Origin: Chamaecrista fasciculata
Lineage: Eukaryota; Streptophyta; Magnoliopsida; Fabales; Fabaceae
DNA: 64,000 nt
Assembly: GCA_003254925.1 (NCBI GenBank)
Contig: QANZ01050821.1
Span: 104,419-168,418 of the forward strand
Reading direction: 5' to 3'
Shown here: one piece after another, positions 37,401-50,385 of the stretch
How the letters are laid out: each line of letters opens with the position of its first letter
Numbering within the stretch: the first letter of the stretch is position 1
Position numbers and translations under genes: made by a program
The notes under the pieces: generated by a model
Told to the model about the DNA's origin: nothing
Databases searched by the model: none
Seen by the model: the letters and a program-made list of their open reading frames with translations, nothing else

Positions 37401-40400
37401 TTTAGAAAACGTCCTTATAATCCTAAAAGGAATAAGGATAGAAAGAAATTTTCATCAAATGTCACTTGTTTTAAATGTGGTCGTTTTGGACATATATCTA
37501 AAGATTGCAAAGTTTTAAAGAAAATTAATTTATTAGACATAGATGATAAATATAAAGAAGGTTTAAAAAGTATTTTACTACTAGAAAATTATAACTCTTC
37601 CTCAGAATCAGAATCGGATTCATCAGATAATGAAGATGATATTAATATTTTAGATTCTTCTTCGTCTTCTTCTCAGAAAGATATTTGTTTAGGTTTAGAT
37701 ATTTGCGATTGCTCAAATTGTATGAAACATGTGAATGTTATTTCTAGAGATTAATTTCAAAGTTTTTTAGAAATTGTAGAACAAGTAGATAACCCAGAAA
37801 CTAGAACTAGACTTATGTTACAGTTTAGAGATATTGTAGATGCAGAAGAAAGACAAGTAGACAGAACTAGTCAACCTTATAATTTTCAGGAAATTATAGG
37901 AAGATTTAAAGTGGAAAAAACCCAGATTAGTCTAGAAGATTTGCAGGAAGAAATTAGAAATATTAAGTTTGAAATTAGAGAACTTAAAGATAAGAATCTT
38001 AGTTTAGAAGTTAATTTAGTAAATTTCCAGAGTTCTCTCCAGAATCTGCAAAAACCAAATAAGGAAACTTTAGAAGAAAACTCAGATTTTGAGGTAGATA
38101 GTTATATGAATACTATCTCTAGAGTTCCTACTCAGAAGTGGAAAAGTAAAATTTCTTTAATTATTAAAGATGAATTTCGTCTAGAAATTACAGCTTTAAT
38201 TGATTCAGGTGCAGACTCAAATTGCATTAGGGAAGAATTAATCCCCACTCAGTTTTATGAGAAAACTGCTGAACGTTTATTTGGCGCCAATGGTGCGAAA
38301 TTAAACATTCAGTATAAGTTACCTGAAGTTAAAGTTTGTAAGAACGGTTTTTGTTTTAAAACTGCATTTATTTTAGTAAAAAATATTTCAGAAGATGCTA
38401 TTTTAGGAACACCTTTTTTAGCATATTTATATCCTTTTTCTGTTAATGAAAGAGGACTTATAACTAAGATTTCAGGCAAAGAAATTTGCTTTGAATTCTT
38501 AAATCCTCTGAGAATTAAAGAAATAAATTCTTTAAAATTTTTGGTCCAGAAAGAAACACATAGTGTCTTTACCTTATGAGGAAAGCTTTGATGAATCAAA
38601 GATTCCTACTAAAGCAAGACCTATACTAATGAACCAAGAAACATTAGAATACTGTAAAAAAGAAATTCAGGATTTACTAGAAAAATGACTTATTCGTTCT
38701 AGTAAATCTCCTTGGAGTTGTTCAGCTTTTTATGTTTTTAATAATGCAGAAAGATTTAATTACTAGGGTACAGAAAGGGTCTATATTTTCTAAAGATATG
38801 AAATCTGGTTATTACCAGATTCAGATAGCAGAACAAGATAAGTACAAAACAGCTTTCACAGTTCCATTTGGACATTATGAATGGAATGTAATGCCTTTTG
38901 GATTGAAAAAATGCTCCTTCAGAATTTCAGAATATAATGAATAATATTTTTATTCATGTTTCTACTTTTGTGATAGTTATATAGATGATGTGCTTGTTTT
39001 TTCTAATACAGTAGAACAGCATTTTATGCATTTAGATGAAGTTTACAATATTATTAAGAAAAATGGTTTAGTTGTTTCTGGTAGAAAAATGAAGTTATTT
39101 CTTACTAAGACTAGATTTTTAGGTTTTGAAATTTATCAAGGCACCATACAGCCTATAAGCAGATCAATAGAATTTGCTGATAAATTCCCAGACAAAATTA
39201 TAAATAAAAATCAGTTGCAGAGATTTTTAGGTTGTTTAAATTATGTTTCAAAATTTATTCCTAATCTTAGGATTATGTGTCAACCTTTGTTTAGACGTCT
39301 TAGAAAAAATCCCCCAAAATGGTCGGATAAGATGACTCAGGTAGTCCAAAATCTTAAGAAGGTAGTTAAAAGCCTTCCTTGTTTAGGAATACCTGACCCA
39401 GAAGCTTTTATGATTATAGAAACAGATGCATCAGATTTAGGATATGGTGGTATTCTTAAGCAGAAGTATCTAGAAAAAGAACAAGTGGTGAGATATCATT
39501 CTGGTGTTTGGAATGATACTCAATCTAAGTATAGCACAGTCAAAAAAGACATTCTTTCAATTGTTTTATTTATGCATTACAAAATTTCAAGAAGATGTTT
39601 TTAATAAGAAATTTCTACTTCGTGTTGATTGTAAATCAGCAAAAGAAGTTTTACAAAAAGATGTTCAGAATCTAGTTTCAAAGCATATTTTCGCAAGATG
39701 GCAATCTATTTTAGCTTGTTTTGATTTTGATATAGAGCATATAGAAGGAAAGAAAAATGCTTCACCAGATTTTCTAACCAGAGAATTTCTTCAGGGCAAA
39801 CAAACCAATGAGTGACAAATAGAAGAAAGGAAAGAGTGTTGTTTCCCAGAAAAAAGAAGAACAGAAAAATGTTGCTGGAATAGTAATAATTGAACAATAT
39901 GGAAAACCTTTGGTTCCCATATCTTCTTCTCCCCAAAATCCAAATATAAGGCCTTTGGCCTTTCCTCCTCTCCCTTCTCCTATACCTGTTCAGAATAGAT
40001 TCTCTCCTTTAAATAAACCTTTCAATCAGACAGTTTCTTCACCCCCTGTTCAAACCCAGAAAGAAAACACTAAGATATCTTCACTGTCATCAAACGTATC
40101 TAAGTATTTCCAGAAACCTTTTTCTTTACCCATAGAAATCGTTGAGTCAGAATTCGGTCCTTCTAATTCATCTCCCAGAACTATAGCCAATAGTATTTTC
40201 CCTTTCCAGATGCAATTCATACCAAAAGGCTTTAAAATCAGAAAATGGTATGAAGCAATTTTGGTCGACACCAAATCCATAGAACTTACCCATCAGAACC
40301 ATAAGTCAGAAAAACTCCTTTGTCCCACAGAAGAACAAATTGTTTTTTCTAAATTTAAAATTTTACAAGTCCTTACAGTAGCAGATTGGAATGCACATGT

Positions 40401-41135
40401 TCTGCATCCCAAAAGTTTTTCTATTCAGATGACCCCTCCTACCTATACCTACATAGACTACAAGAATGCCTGGTTTTATTTTCTTCTTCTTCGACCAGGT
40501 ACAGAACATTCTTGGTTTATTTGGTTCCGAAAATCCATTGATAAATTCCCTGCTTGGTTTATCAAGTGGTTTTATTATTTTGGCATAACCTCAGATATTT
40601 TTCCTCCCTTCGCATTATCAGCTTTAGAATACTTTAGAAAAAATACAAATTATCCTGAAGGAACTCGTCTCCTTCAATTTGTTTTAAATTTTGGAATAAC
40701 GTGGGCCTGTGGGCCTTTCATTGGGACTATGGTTTTTCTACAGAATTACCTTCCTCTTCCCCTAGAACCCTGTCCAGAAATTTATTCATCAAATGGTGGA
40801 ATAAATTTAATCCGCAAATTCTTGCCCCAGAAAAGATTCGTCTTTGGATTAACCAAAATTCAAATTCGATTTATATTGTCTCCTCTCAAAAGCAAACTAT
40901 AGAACAGTCTCAGTTTCTTTTGAGAAAATAACAAAAATTAGCTCAGCTAGCTCAGCCTACTTCCGAAGCAGAATGGGATCAGATTTGAAATTCTGTTCAT
41001 CCCTCAGAAAAGAACCAAAATTATTGTTCCCAACAAGATAAGGAGGCATCTCATTCAGAAGCATCCACTAAATCTCATGATCCGGAAATAGACGACGACA
41101 AGAATTACTTTGCAGACTTTTTTGCCCTCGGGAAT

Positions 41136-41575
41136 AGGGTGTCAGACAGCTCTCCTACTTTTGGCCATGATTCAGAAAGCATGAGACACTTGTCTCAGTT
41201 TGATTAAGCCGACACTACAGTAAGCAGACAGCAGGCATCTACTTTTCAGAAAGCAAAAGACAGTGGGCATCTTCTTTACAAAAAGACGTCATTCACTATT
41301 CACTTTTACTATTTGCTTTAGAAAAGTTTGTCGTTTATCATTATTGTATTTCAGATTTGAAATGTTTTGAAATCCGTAGAATTGTCTATTTAAACATTTC
41401 AGTTTTCTTTTAGAAACAAGAGTTCGATAGCATCGAACAAGTGTGATTAGTTTTCTTCTCTCCATCTCCTGTAAATTTCTCTGAAGTGTTGAAGTTTCTT
41501 TGTAAGTTTTTATTTTCAAGATAAATAAAGTTCAGTTTTTAAAAGTCATCTTCTTCCATAATTTTTGATAAGTAC
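41136..41575 (+). repeat. Right terminal repeat of the pararetrovirus fossil (440 bp)
   Basis: It has the same length as the left copy, with about 8 substitutions and no length changes. The second ORF of the fossil seems to continue into its first bases. This is expected if the repeat is redundancy of a circular genome rather than an LTR. Confidence 0.9.
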
Positions 41576-41843
41576 GGCTTTTTAACCTAATAACTCATGA
41601 AATAGTGAACAAACCTCAGCTTTTATAAATAATTAAATGACCGTTTACAGCATATAAATGATCTTCCTAATATCATATATTCATATGTACCTTCAATTAT
41701 ACAAGAATACATCATTAGATTTTGAAGAGCAGTGTTAGCTCCACAACCTGATACATACACTCATGGCCAGAACTCAAGACAACAACGCTGGTAGTGTTAA
41801 AATTATCAGCAGCCGAGAGCTCCTTAGAAGCCAAAGTATGGGG

Positions 41844-44800
41844 TTACCTACCCCGTACGCTTGCAGGGGATTCACCATCTCTCTCGCTGCCAATATCAAC
41901 ATCTACTTCACAACCATCTAAACAAAAGCCATTGTTGTTTACACTAACTTCAGAACTAGCATTACTGCTTGTGGCATGTGGAGATCCCGAAATACTAATT
42001 TTTTGGCTGCGTTGAGGCCCTGATCGCACACTGTACATGGAAGATGCTGGGATATTTGTCATTAATGGCCGTAAATTGACTGGTATGCTCCGCCTTATAT
42101 CCTGTTCAAGGAGTGCAAGAAAAATTATGAGGAACGAAAAAATCACACCACTTCATCAGTTACAATCAATCAGCACTAGTGGATCTAGATAGAGACAACA
42201 AGTGAGAAATTTGAGTCTCTAAACACCATCAGGAACCAGTATTCTTCTAGAAAGAGATTTGGTGATTATAGCCTCCTTAGTTTTATGAGACAAATGGAGA
42301 CTGGATGGAAAACAGGTACTTCATATATGCATATGCGATTTAAAAGTGTCTAGTCTGCCAACCAGTAGAACAATAGAAGTCATGGAAGATACATACCATA
42401 TGCCTGATAGCCATATCCAGGGATTTCTTTGAGAGTGTTCTGCCAAAACCTGAGCTGTCAGGAGATGAAGATGACTTGACAGATAGATTATTATGAGGAG
42501 AATGTTTGACATCAAGCCTTGGTGGTGCTAGTTTTCTCATATTGATAACTCGCTCTACCATTTTAGTGCCCATTACAACAGGGCTGACATTGTCATTCAC
42601 TTTGGAATGCCCACGATTAACTGCCGGCATGGAACTTCCACTGGTATGAACAATGCCATTGGAGGACCTTCCTCTTGAAGGTGAGCATGATTGCCGCCTC
42701 GGTCTCCCACTCGAAGCTGGCTCAACAGATGACGACCGAGAAGTGGGTGCTCCGGGCCTGCCCCTAGTTGCTGATAATGGCCTGTCAGGTAGTGTTGTCC
42801 TCAAATTGGGTGGAGCATCAAGTGAATACCCCGGCATCTCAGATGGCTTCCATGGTCTTGATCTCACTGTTTGTGAAGTGCCACGTGATGGTAATGGCTG
42901 CTTTGATGTCACAGGAGTCACCTGCCTTGACATGACAGGAGAAGCTGGCTTGGAAATTGATGAAGTTTTAATGGAAGAAGCAGATATACTGGGTGCACTT
43001 GATGGTGTTGCTGGTCGCCGAGTTGGAGTGGATGCCCTTGATGTGGACCTAGACGAAGGCAAGGTAGGTCTGGTAGTTGGTGTTGATGATCTTGCAGTAG
43101 ACCTTGACAAAGGTGTAGTGGATCTTGATTGAATTGTGGGTTTTGCCACAGGTGTTATCATCTTGGTGGAAGAAAGTGTAGCCCTAGTAGCAGAAACCGT
43201 AGGCTTAGTTGCAGAAACTGTGGTCTTGACTGTAGCTACTGCAGTCCTGCTAGAAGGAATGGTTGACCGAGAAGTTGGTGTTGAAGGTCTTGATGATTTT
43301 GAAGCTGTGGTCAATGTAGGGCGTCCTGTAGGAGTTGCAGGTCTCGAACCTGGACCCCCTGATGATGAGGGCCTCCGAATTCCACCACTTGAAGAGCTCA
43401 AGGATGTTGGTTGTTTAGATACTAAGCTGCTTCTTCCAGCAGGCTCTGTCTGAAGATTTGCCAACTACAGCCACAAGGAAAATTTTCCAAGAAATATTAC
43501 TTTCTGGGCTTAAGTGTGAAAACAAACAAACAAACAAAAATTTACAGTGACAAGAGTAATAAAGAACATTCACCATGATAGAAACTGAATATGATAAAAT
43601 TAGAAAGTGATATCGACGAATCTCATGTCCCAATACATATTTTATGCACCATGATCTTAAAAGAACACAGCATTTATTAAAGCATCTAACTGATGATAAA
43701 AACTATCAGTTGACAAATTCAGTTTCTCACTTATAAAGGAAAATCACCAAGTATTTGGGCTTGAAGATAGGGATCATCATAGAGATTGCATAACAATGTT
43801 ATTGGTCATACAAAAGGTTTCTTCAAAACAAAGAATCTACAAAGAAAATAATATTTCAACTCACTAAACAATTCATACCAGAAAAAAGAAAGAAAAAAGC
43901 ATTAGCTTGTCGATTACCACAAAGTATAGTCTGATATGGTCTGAAATCTTTGTTAAAGATGCTTACTCTAGATTTTAGTGCTGTAGGGCGTATGCTTGGA
44001 GTACCAAGCTGACTCATTAGAGTCTTTTGAGCTTCCATCTCCAGAGAAGGAAAAAGAGGAGTCCCAGGAGGAGTTAGAAGCCTGAAAGATTATAACCATG
44101 CTAAGAACTACTAGAACAATAATAGTTAACTATTCTTTTCATTACTAAGAAACATTATAGAGCAGGTAGGTGATAAAAACTTCAGTATCTGCACTAATGA
44201 AAGTCCATGTCTAGGAATTTTTATTATGTACCTCATTAGCTCACAGCCAGTGCATTATGCATAAATTTGATCGGTTTCAAAAATGGGTTGGGCAGGGAAA
44301 AATTCACAATAATAATTATTAAAATACGTAAAACCTACCAACAATAGTAAATCAACAATAAAGGAACTCTTCCCAAATATTAGTTTAAGTCAATTACTCA
44401 GATATCTTACCAAAATTTGTCAGGAAAGATCATAAAAATAAGCTGACGGTCTTTTGATTTCTGACAACATGATTTCATTAAGGCAAGAGATTATGGTTTT
44501 AAAATTTTGACAAAGATTCAAAATGAGTACTAACTGTGAGTTAATAAGCTCGGGTTCTCTATTGTTCATGGTAGGAATGGTGGCAATATGACTCGATTTG
44601 CCAGAAAGAGTCATCATCCTTCTTTGGTTATAACAAGGAAAAAGGAATACAAGAAAATTGATCAATATAAGGATGATAGTATTACTGCCTGAGTCCAAAT
44701 CATACAGATTTCCAATTAACCCAAAATAATACAGTCATTCTTCTAATTGCTGCCAATTACAAAGAATAAGTATGACCCCATCTTCTTCATTTATCATGTG

Positions 44801-45922
44801 TCAGCATATAACAAATCAGACTTCATGTCCTTTATTTATTTATTTTTTCCCTGAGGTCGGGAGGGGAGTGTTTAAGTACTGACTTCTCATATCACACACG
44901 TTGAAAAGAATATGATATAACCCTGAGCCTATATATTTGGAATATGCTTTGGATCAGAGTTTAAAGTGTTCAGCTTTCTTAAATAAAACTAGGGTATTAA
45001 ATGCAGCAGACAACATATACTAATAAAAGAAAAGGCCACCAAAAAAAGGGGAAATTTCCTTTGCAATAATTGAATTTGAATACTACATTAGAACATCATT
45101 CCAAGCTAATAACCAGATGACTCTGGTTTAAGTGATCATTTGGCGGTTCATTGTTAGAGACAGTTTAAGCCCAGACCACAGCCATATCTATTCATTATTT
45201 CATTATCCTAATTTCGTATGACAGCAAATTTTTTCTGTGGTTACTTTACAAACACAGAATATGACCCTAAGCGCCTTGATTCCTCAACAAGGACATGTTC
45301 AAATATCAACTTCAAGAAGTGGGCCTTTTGAAGGAAAGAAAACCAAAAACAAAAATAAAAAATATTTAGAAATATTCCCTAAAACCTACATACTACATTT
45401 TGAACCAATAGAAAGAGAAAAACTTGGAAGTCTATTATAGTACTCATTAATAATTATACTAAGCACATGGCAACATGGTAGAAGGGAAAATTCTAGATAG
45501 TGTGACCACGTTACCAGTCATAGTCATTTTTATCGTTATCGGAATTCAGAAAATCATCAGCAACAGCCTTACGTGGAGGAGCTGGTGCCGCCGTAGCTGA
45601 AATATTGAATATCGGAGATGTAACAGAATTTGATGAGCCTGTAAAATTAAAGACAATTACAATATAACACAAATATTCAAAGCAGCTAATCTGAAAATCC
45701 AATACAGAATGATAAGCTTTTGAAGATACCTAATGGAGTATCGAATTCCCCTGAGCTGCGAAGCAGGAGATCACTCCGTTCCTTCTCGCGCCTTCTCATC
45801 TCGAGAAACAATGCGAGTTCATCGTCTTTCTCCTTCATAATCGAAGACCTTAAAATCCCCATTTGCCTCTGCTTGGACTCTCCTTGCTTTTGCGATTCGT
45901 GAGCTCTGAAACTTCGATTCAT
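41844..45922 (-). CDS. Basic proline/serine-rich protein (BPP family, AT2G40070-like)
   Basis: Five exons, 45922-45730, 45638-45515, 44081-43967, 43464-42397 and 42101-41844, join in frame to about 585 aa. The N-terminus (MNRSFRAHESQ...GILRSSI...LALFLEMRRREKER) and the DFLNSDNDKNDYDWLLTPPG block match the Arabidopsis AT2G40070 family. The middle is a long Ser/Thr/Pro/Arg low-complexity region with repeated RPSTP, SRSTTP and SSTPTRRP units. The conserved C-terminal blocks are RSRPWKPSEMPG, PPNLRTTLPDRPLSATRGRP and MVERVINMRKLAPPR, then SLDMAIRHMDIRRSIP. From memory, the family includes plant microtubule-associated BPP proteins; a microtubule role is inferred. The protein is basic and probably largely disordered. 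Long open frames on the opposite strand are by-products of its biased codons. Confidence 0.92.
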
Positions 45923-46362
45923 CCCCGAATTCGAAAATCCACTAACTCAATAAGGGTTTAATAATCACGGATCGACCAAACCAAATAAAGATAAATCCCA
46001 GAGCCCCAATTAGAGAACCTAACGTATCTTCGGTTCACTATCCACGACTCACGGTTGATATCAAAACTTCAAATCAATTTCTTGTATGTAATCTTCTAGT
46101 AAAAGGAAAAAAAGAATCAAATGGTCTCAGCCCGAATGAAACGCCATTGTCATAGAAAGAAAGGAAGAAGTTAAAGTAGAGAGAGAAAGAGGAGCGTTGG
46201 TAAAGTTTAAACAGGTCAGCCTCGCAGAAAACGCCATTGTCGTGTAGCGAAACTCAAGTTCGGGTGGTAACGGAAGAGGAAGAGATCGGAAACGAAACAG
46301 GAAGTTTCACGATGAAGCGAGAATGGCATTGAATGGTAAAAGAAGTGATAGTTGAAGACCAA

Positions 46363-46405
46363 AAAGAAGAAGAAGAAGAAGAAGAAGAAGAAGAAGAAGA
46401 AGAAG
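46363..46405. repeat. (GAA)n microsatellite
   Basis: About 14 uninterrupted GAA units lie some 440 bp upstream of the BPP-family start codon, equivalent to a TTC-rich tract on the gene's strand. It is probably in the promoter or 5' UTR. Confidence 0.95.
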
Positions 46406-46699
46406 GGTGTTGTTTCTCTCACTTAAAGCCTACGTTTTCAAGGTTCCTCTGCTTTTTGGTGGGCAGATAGATAATCACGATAATACCCTCTTTTTTTATA
46501 TTCCTCTTTTTGAATTTTGCAACCTTGACTAACTTTGCAGTCATACGCCCACTACTTTCCCTATTTCTCCATTACGCCCGATAGTCTTCAAATTTTCATC
46601 CCAAACTCACTGTGCATATTTGCCTATTTCTGAATTTGGATATGGGCAAAAAAAAAATACAATCAAGAAGAAGGAATTGGAATCGACACAGACCCACGT

Positions 46700-49470
46700 C
46701 GTCGTTTTGACTTAGAACTTCGTCTGATCAATCAAATTGAGACGAAGAACAAGGCAGGTATCATCAGTATCATGGTCCTCTGTTGAAATCTGTGTTGATG
46801 AGTTAGAGATTTGAAGTGTAAGGAAAATGTATTTGATAATGAATAAGATTAGATATCATTATTTTCACTGTGCTCGCTTGCCTTCAGCTCACTCTTGATG
46901 TAATGATTCCCTCATTGGCGGAGGAGGGGCCATACATGTTGTGAATTGTGATGTGTCAGTTTTCTAATTTGGCTTTTTCTCTGTTTTTGCTTTACTTCGG
47001 CCTTGATTGCGCAGAGCCTTACTGTGGATGACTATCAAGGTTGGTGTAGTTGGCATTTCACATCGTGTTGTTGTGTAATTGATACTCATAGGTGATTACA
47101 TTACATGCAAGCATGAAAAAGAAACTTTATACTTGAGATTTGAGATTCTTCGCACTTCTCTTTCACTATTTGGTTCAGTTTCTGTAGTCAGATACTCTCG
47201 AGGCTTATTACATTATTATCTAGTAAGTAATGATATCTGCATCACAGTTAATAACAAGCCAGTTTTGCTCTCATCTTACTGATCGAGTATCTCACAATAA
47301 TTTGATTCCTCAATTGGTACTGAGTCAATAATTTAGTCCCTAAATTATAAAAAAATACAAATCAGTCCCTAAATTTTACACCATGTCAACTTTTTGGTCC
47401 TTGAATTTTACACCACTGTCAATCTTTTGGTCCTTGAATTGTAAGAAAATATGAATCAATCCCTGAATTTTACATTACCGTCAATCTTTTGGTCCCTGAC
47501 TATGGTATAAAGATCCACAGCGACTAGCAGCTCAGGGACCAAAAGGTTGACTATGGTGTAAAATTCAGGGACTAATTCGTATTTTCTTACAATTCAGAGA
47601 CCAAAAAGTTGACAAAGGTGTAAAATTCAAGAACTAGTTCATATTTTCCCACAATTCAAAAGACTAAATCATTGGCTCAGTAACAATTCAGGGACCAAAA
47701 ATAGGTTTTCTCTTATTTTTATTCTAGGAAAACAATTGTTCCTTTCTCTTTTTTTTTTTTTTGGAGGGGAATTTGGATGAATTTTTGGGTACGTCAATAA
47801 TTTATGAAAGTGCTCCTCTCCCTCCTGTATTCGAGCGCGAAATTTTTAAGTTGATACATTGGTTAATTAGGATTTGTTATCCTTCTGGTACAAGCAAATT
47901 TACTTCATTGTAATTTCTAACCTGTAAATATGCTGCTGAACTTCTATTTGTTGAACATCTTGCACTTGTAATTCTCATGGGTAGGGTTTTAGATTACACT
48001 TTGGATGCTAACAAAGTTGACGTTTTCCAGGACCATAATGCGTCTGAAGAATCTGAAAGTTCCATCCTCTATCATGTGATATCATGTCCCCACATTTGAA
48101 GAATCCCTATCTGCTAGTGGTGAAGAGCAGAATGAGGTTGATAAAGCTTTACACTTTTTATCAGCTCAGATCGAATAAACTAGTCGGCATGTTCACTGAG
48201 AAGGGAGAATTTCACTCGCGTTAAGTTGCCAAAAGCTGAAGTCAAAATAGTCTCACAGGACAAAAGGAAGTTACTTTTAACTCAGAAGATATCTTGTATA
48301 GTAGTAATAACTTTTTTTAATTTCAGCCTTTATTAGACGAGCACAATTAGGTGACAGGGATGTCCATCAGTAAAAATCATCAAGAGATTGTGCAGAATCT
48401 GGTTGATGCTCCACAATTATAAATATGTTTGTCGATGATACAGTTCCTCCTTCTGGGTTTGGCTCTTTCCATCAGCAATACATAATAATACAAAATGCAC
48501 TGTCTTCATCTTCAATACTATCATCCTGACTATTATATTCACTCTTGCAACAAAATGAGATACAAACATTTCAAACTCTTGTGGCTACTTCATGAATTTG
48601 CAGCGTTACTTTTTTTTTTTTTCTATTCTTTCTCTTACTGCACTGATAACAATTCATTTGGCCATCTGCGTGCATTTTCAAACTTTTAAAATGGATGTCT
48701 TTGTTATTGTAGACACTGTAAAACTGTCAGAATGCAACATCATACTCTTCCAGCCTGGAATTGGATATATATGTTAAGTACGTCGTTATCTACTAGTTGC
48801 ACGTCATTACCAGTTGTGTTCCATATGATATTGCGAATCCTTTGTTTGACGTAAAGGCCATATGTTTTCTTATCATATGCTTTCTATTAAACAAAATGGA
48901 GAGCCATCCCCACCTCAAGTTAATGAATGTCATGGAATGATGGAAATGAAGCCTGGTGGCATTGGCCAACAAGAAGATGCAATGATGTTCCTAATGAATG
49001 AGGATGAAGAAATGGTTGAGATTACTGATAATGGAGGTGTCAGCAACATTTTACTAGCTAGGGTTAGGTTAGAGACTTGTCGTTTGAGATTACTGAAGTC
49101 TCAGGTGCATAAATGCTTTGGATACTTACCAGTTACCTCTTCTCATTCCAGCATCATCCAAGGATCCTAGAAAAATCAGAGGTGAAGTTTTAAGTAATTA
49201 CCAGGAAGTTAACAATTAAAGTGAACAATCTCAAGTATAATGTCTTCACAAAAAGAGACTGGTCTTGTTCCTATGACTTGCTTTTATAAGTACTGCACGG
49301 TTTGTCCCTTTCCCTAAAACTTCCTAGTTCTCTGACTTTATGTGTATCGATTGTTGCATCTTTGAAGGATCTACCAAACTCCATTGGTCCTAAAAGAGAA
49401 ATCAAATTACTTAGCCCGCAGTTGCAGAGATACATGAGGATTGTGGGTCCAGAGTTACCCGAGTAAATGC
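46700..49470 (+). pseudogene. Possible decayed gene traces, unidentified
   Basis: Several short stretches look protein-like but are separated by stops and show no consistent splice pattern. At about 48,035-48,180 the translation reads like NASEESESSILYHV and SASGEEQNEVDKALHFLSAQ. An acidic frame covers 48,862-49,170 (QQEDAMMFLMNEDEEMVEI). At about 49,370-49,465 a segment contains KDLPNSIGPKREIKLLSPQL. These may be exons of an unrecognised or dead gene on the plus strand, head-to-head with the BPP gene. I recognise no family and assign no function. Confidence 0.3.
47300..47700. mobile_element. Inverted-repeat 'ggtccctgaatt' element (about 400 bp)
   Basis: The left arm (CCTCAATTGGTACTGAGTCA...TTTAGTCCC) recurs in inverse on the right as ...ACTAAATC and GGCTCAGTAACAATTCAGGG. 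The arms contain repeated 'ggtccttgaattttac' units that mirror each other about the centre near 47,520. Ends and target duplication are not sharp. It lies within the possible decayed gene region. Confidence 0.65.
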
Positions 49471-49479
49471 TACTCCATT

Positions 49480-50385
49480 TATATTCACTTTGTCAACTCA
49501 AATCTTGGGACAAGAGTTAAGAAGTGCTGCAAATATCTACCAGGGAAAAAAGGCTAGCGTAAATCCGTAATTATGATAATCTATCCTGTGATTAGAGCTG
49601 AATCCAACTGCTGACTGATCATCTCCAATTAATGACATTGGTAGAAACAAGCAATTGTAGGAGCTCTTAATTAGTTGGAATGTGGATTATTTTATTTATG
49701 TGTCATGTTTACAAACCATTAAATTCTAAAATAATATTTAAGCTATAAGAGTCTTCACCAAACAATTTATAAGTGACAATTTTTAGAAATTATCATTAAT
49801 GAGATTTTGACAAAAAGAAAACGATGAGGCGGTCTCACAAGCCTGCCACATAATTTACAAGAAAACCAGCTGATCAGCCTGAACCAGTCGGTTTTCATGA
49901 GAACTGGTCAAAGCTGTCAAATGTTTCTTCATCTTCTTCAATAAGACGACAAGAACGTTGCTTCCAAGAAGAAAGACAACGATATGTGCTTGAAATCCAA
50001 ATTGATCAAATAATATGAAGAAGTTTGATTAGGTTTTGTCTTTTCGGCAGTCCTATATATATCAACGTATTCCAAAATCAGTAGCTAGAGACAAAGGGAA
50101 AGCACTTCTAATCTTAGTCATTTTTCACATATCAAGCTAAGATCCATAACGCTTGGCAAGTCCTAATGAAGAACCATAATGAGTTAACAGACTTGATCAA
50201 CGGGATTTGATTAACTAAAAGCTTCAACATCAGTCTTTTTACAGCAGAATCAACAAGAGGATTTATTGTGTTATCAACTGGAGATGGGCAAAATGCTGAA
50301 TTGCCAAATTGCCCGTGTAAATCCACATTCATTGAAAAACAAGAAGAGAGGGTTAAAGAATGTACAATTAGCAAATGAGGGATAA
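49480..50385. other. Intergenic DNA, no gene seen
   Basis: AT-rich DNA without a convincing frame, RNA or transposon ends. The part nearest 50.38 kb probably includes the 3' UTR of the Yippee gene. Confidence 0.4.

Larger units (their letters stand above)
34011..41575 (+). mobile_element. Endogenous pararetrovirus fossil (Caulimoviridae, florendovirus-like)
   Basis: The 7.6-kb copy has 440-bp terminal direct repeats and a tRNA-Met primer site. Parts in order: movement protein about 34.7-35.5 kb (CDRNALNF, GPIYFNVFPDLPLGL); coat-protein region about 36-37.7 kb with a zinc knuckle (CFKCGRFGHISKDC) and acidic Ser-rich tail; aspartic protease about 38.1-38.4 kb (IDSGADSNC); reverse transcriptase about 38.6-39.3 kb (KDMKSGYYQIQI); RNase H about 39.4-39.8 kb. 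A second reading unit of unknown function lies about 39.9-41.1 kb. No integrase is present, which separates it from LTR retrotransposons. A unit length near 7.1 kb and a downstream second ORF fit florendoviruses. It is broken, with roughly ten breaks. The repeats differ at about 8 of 440 sites (1.8%), suggesting an age of order one million years. Confidence 0.88.

Noticed and set aside
34011-41575. Classification as an LTR retrotransposon
   Set aside because: No integrase, a movement protein is present, and the primer site is 31 bp from the repeat; Caulimoviridae fits better.
42653-43453. Long open frames on the plus strand opposite the BPP gene
   Set aside because: They are mirror frames of the Ser/Thr/Pro-rich exon 4. 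The minus-strand product has conserved blocks and a consistent exon structure.
46216-46422. Poly-Phe frame
   Set aside because: It is the translation of the (GAA)n microsatellite on the opposite strand.
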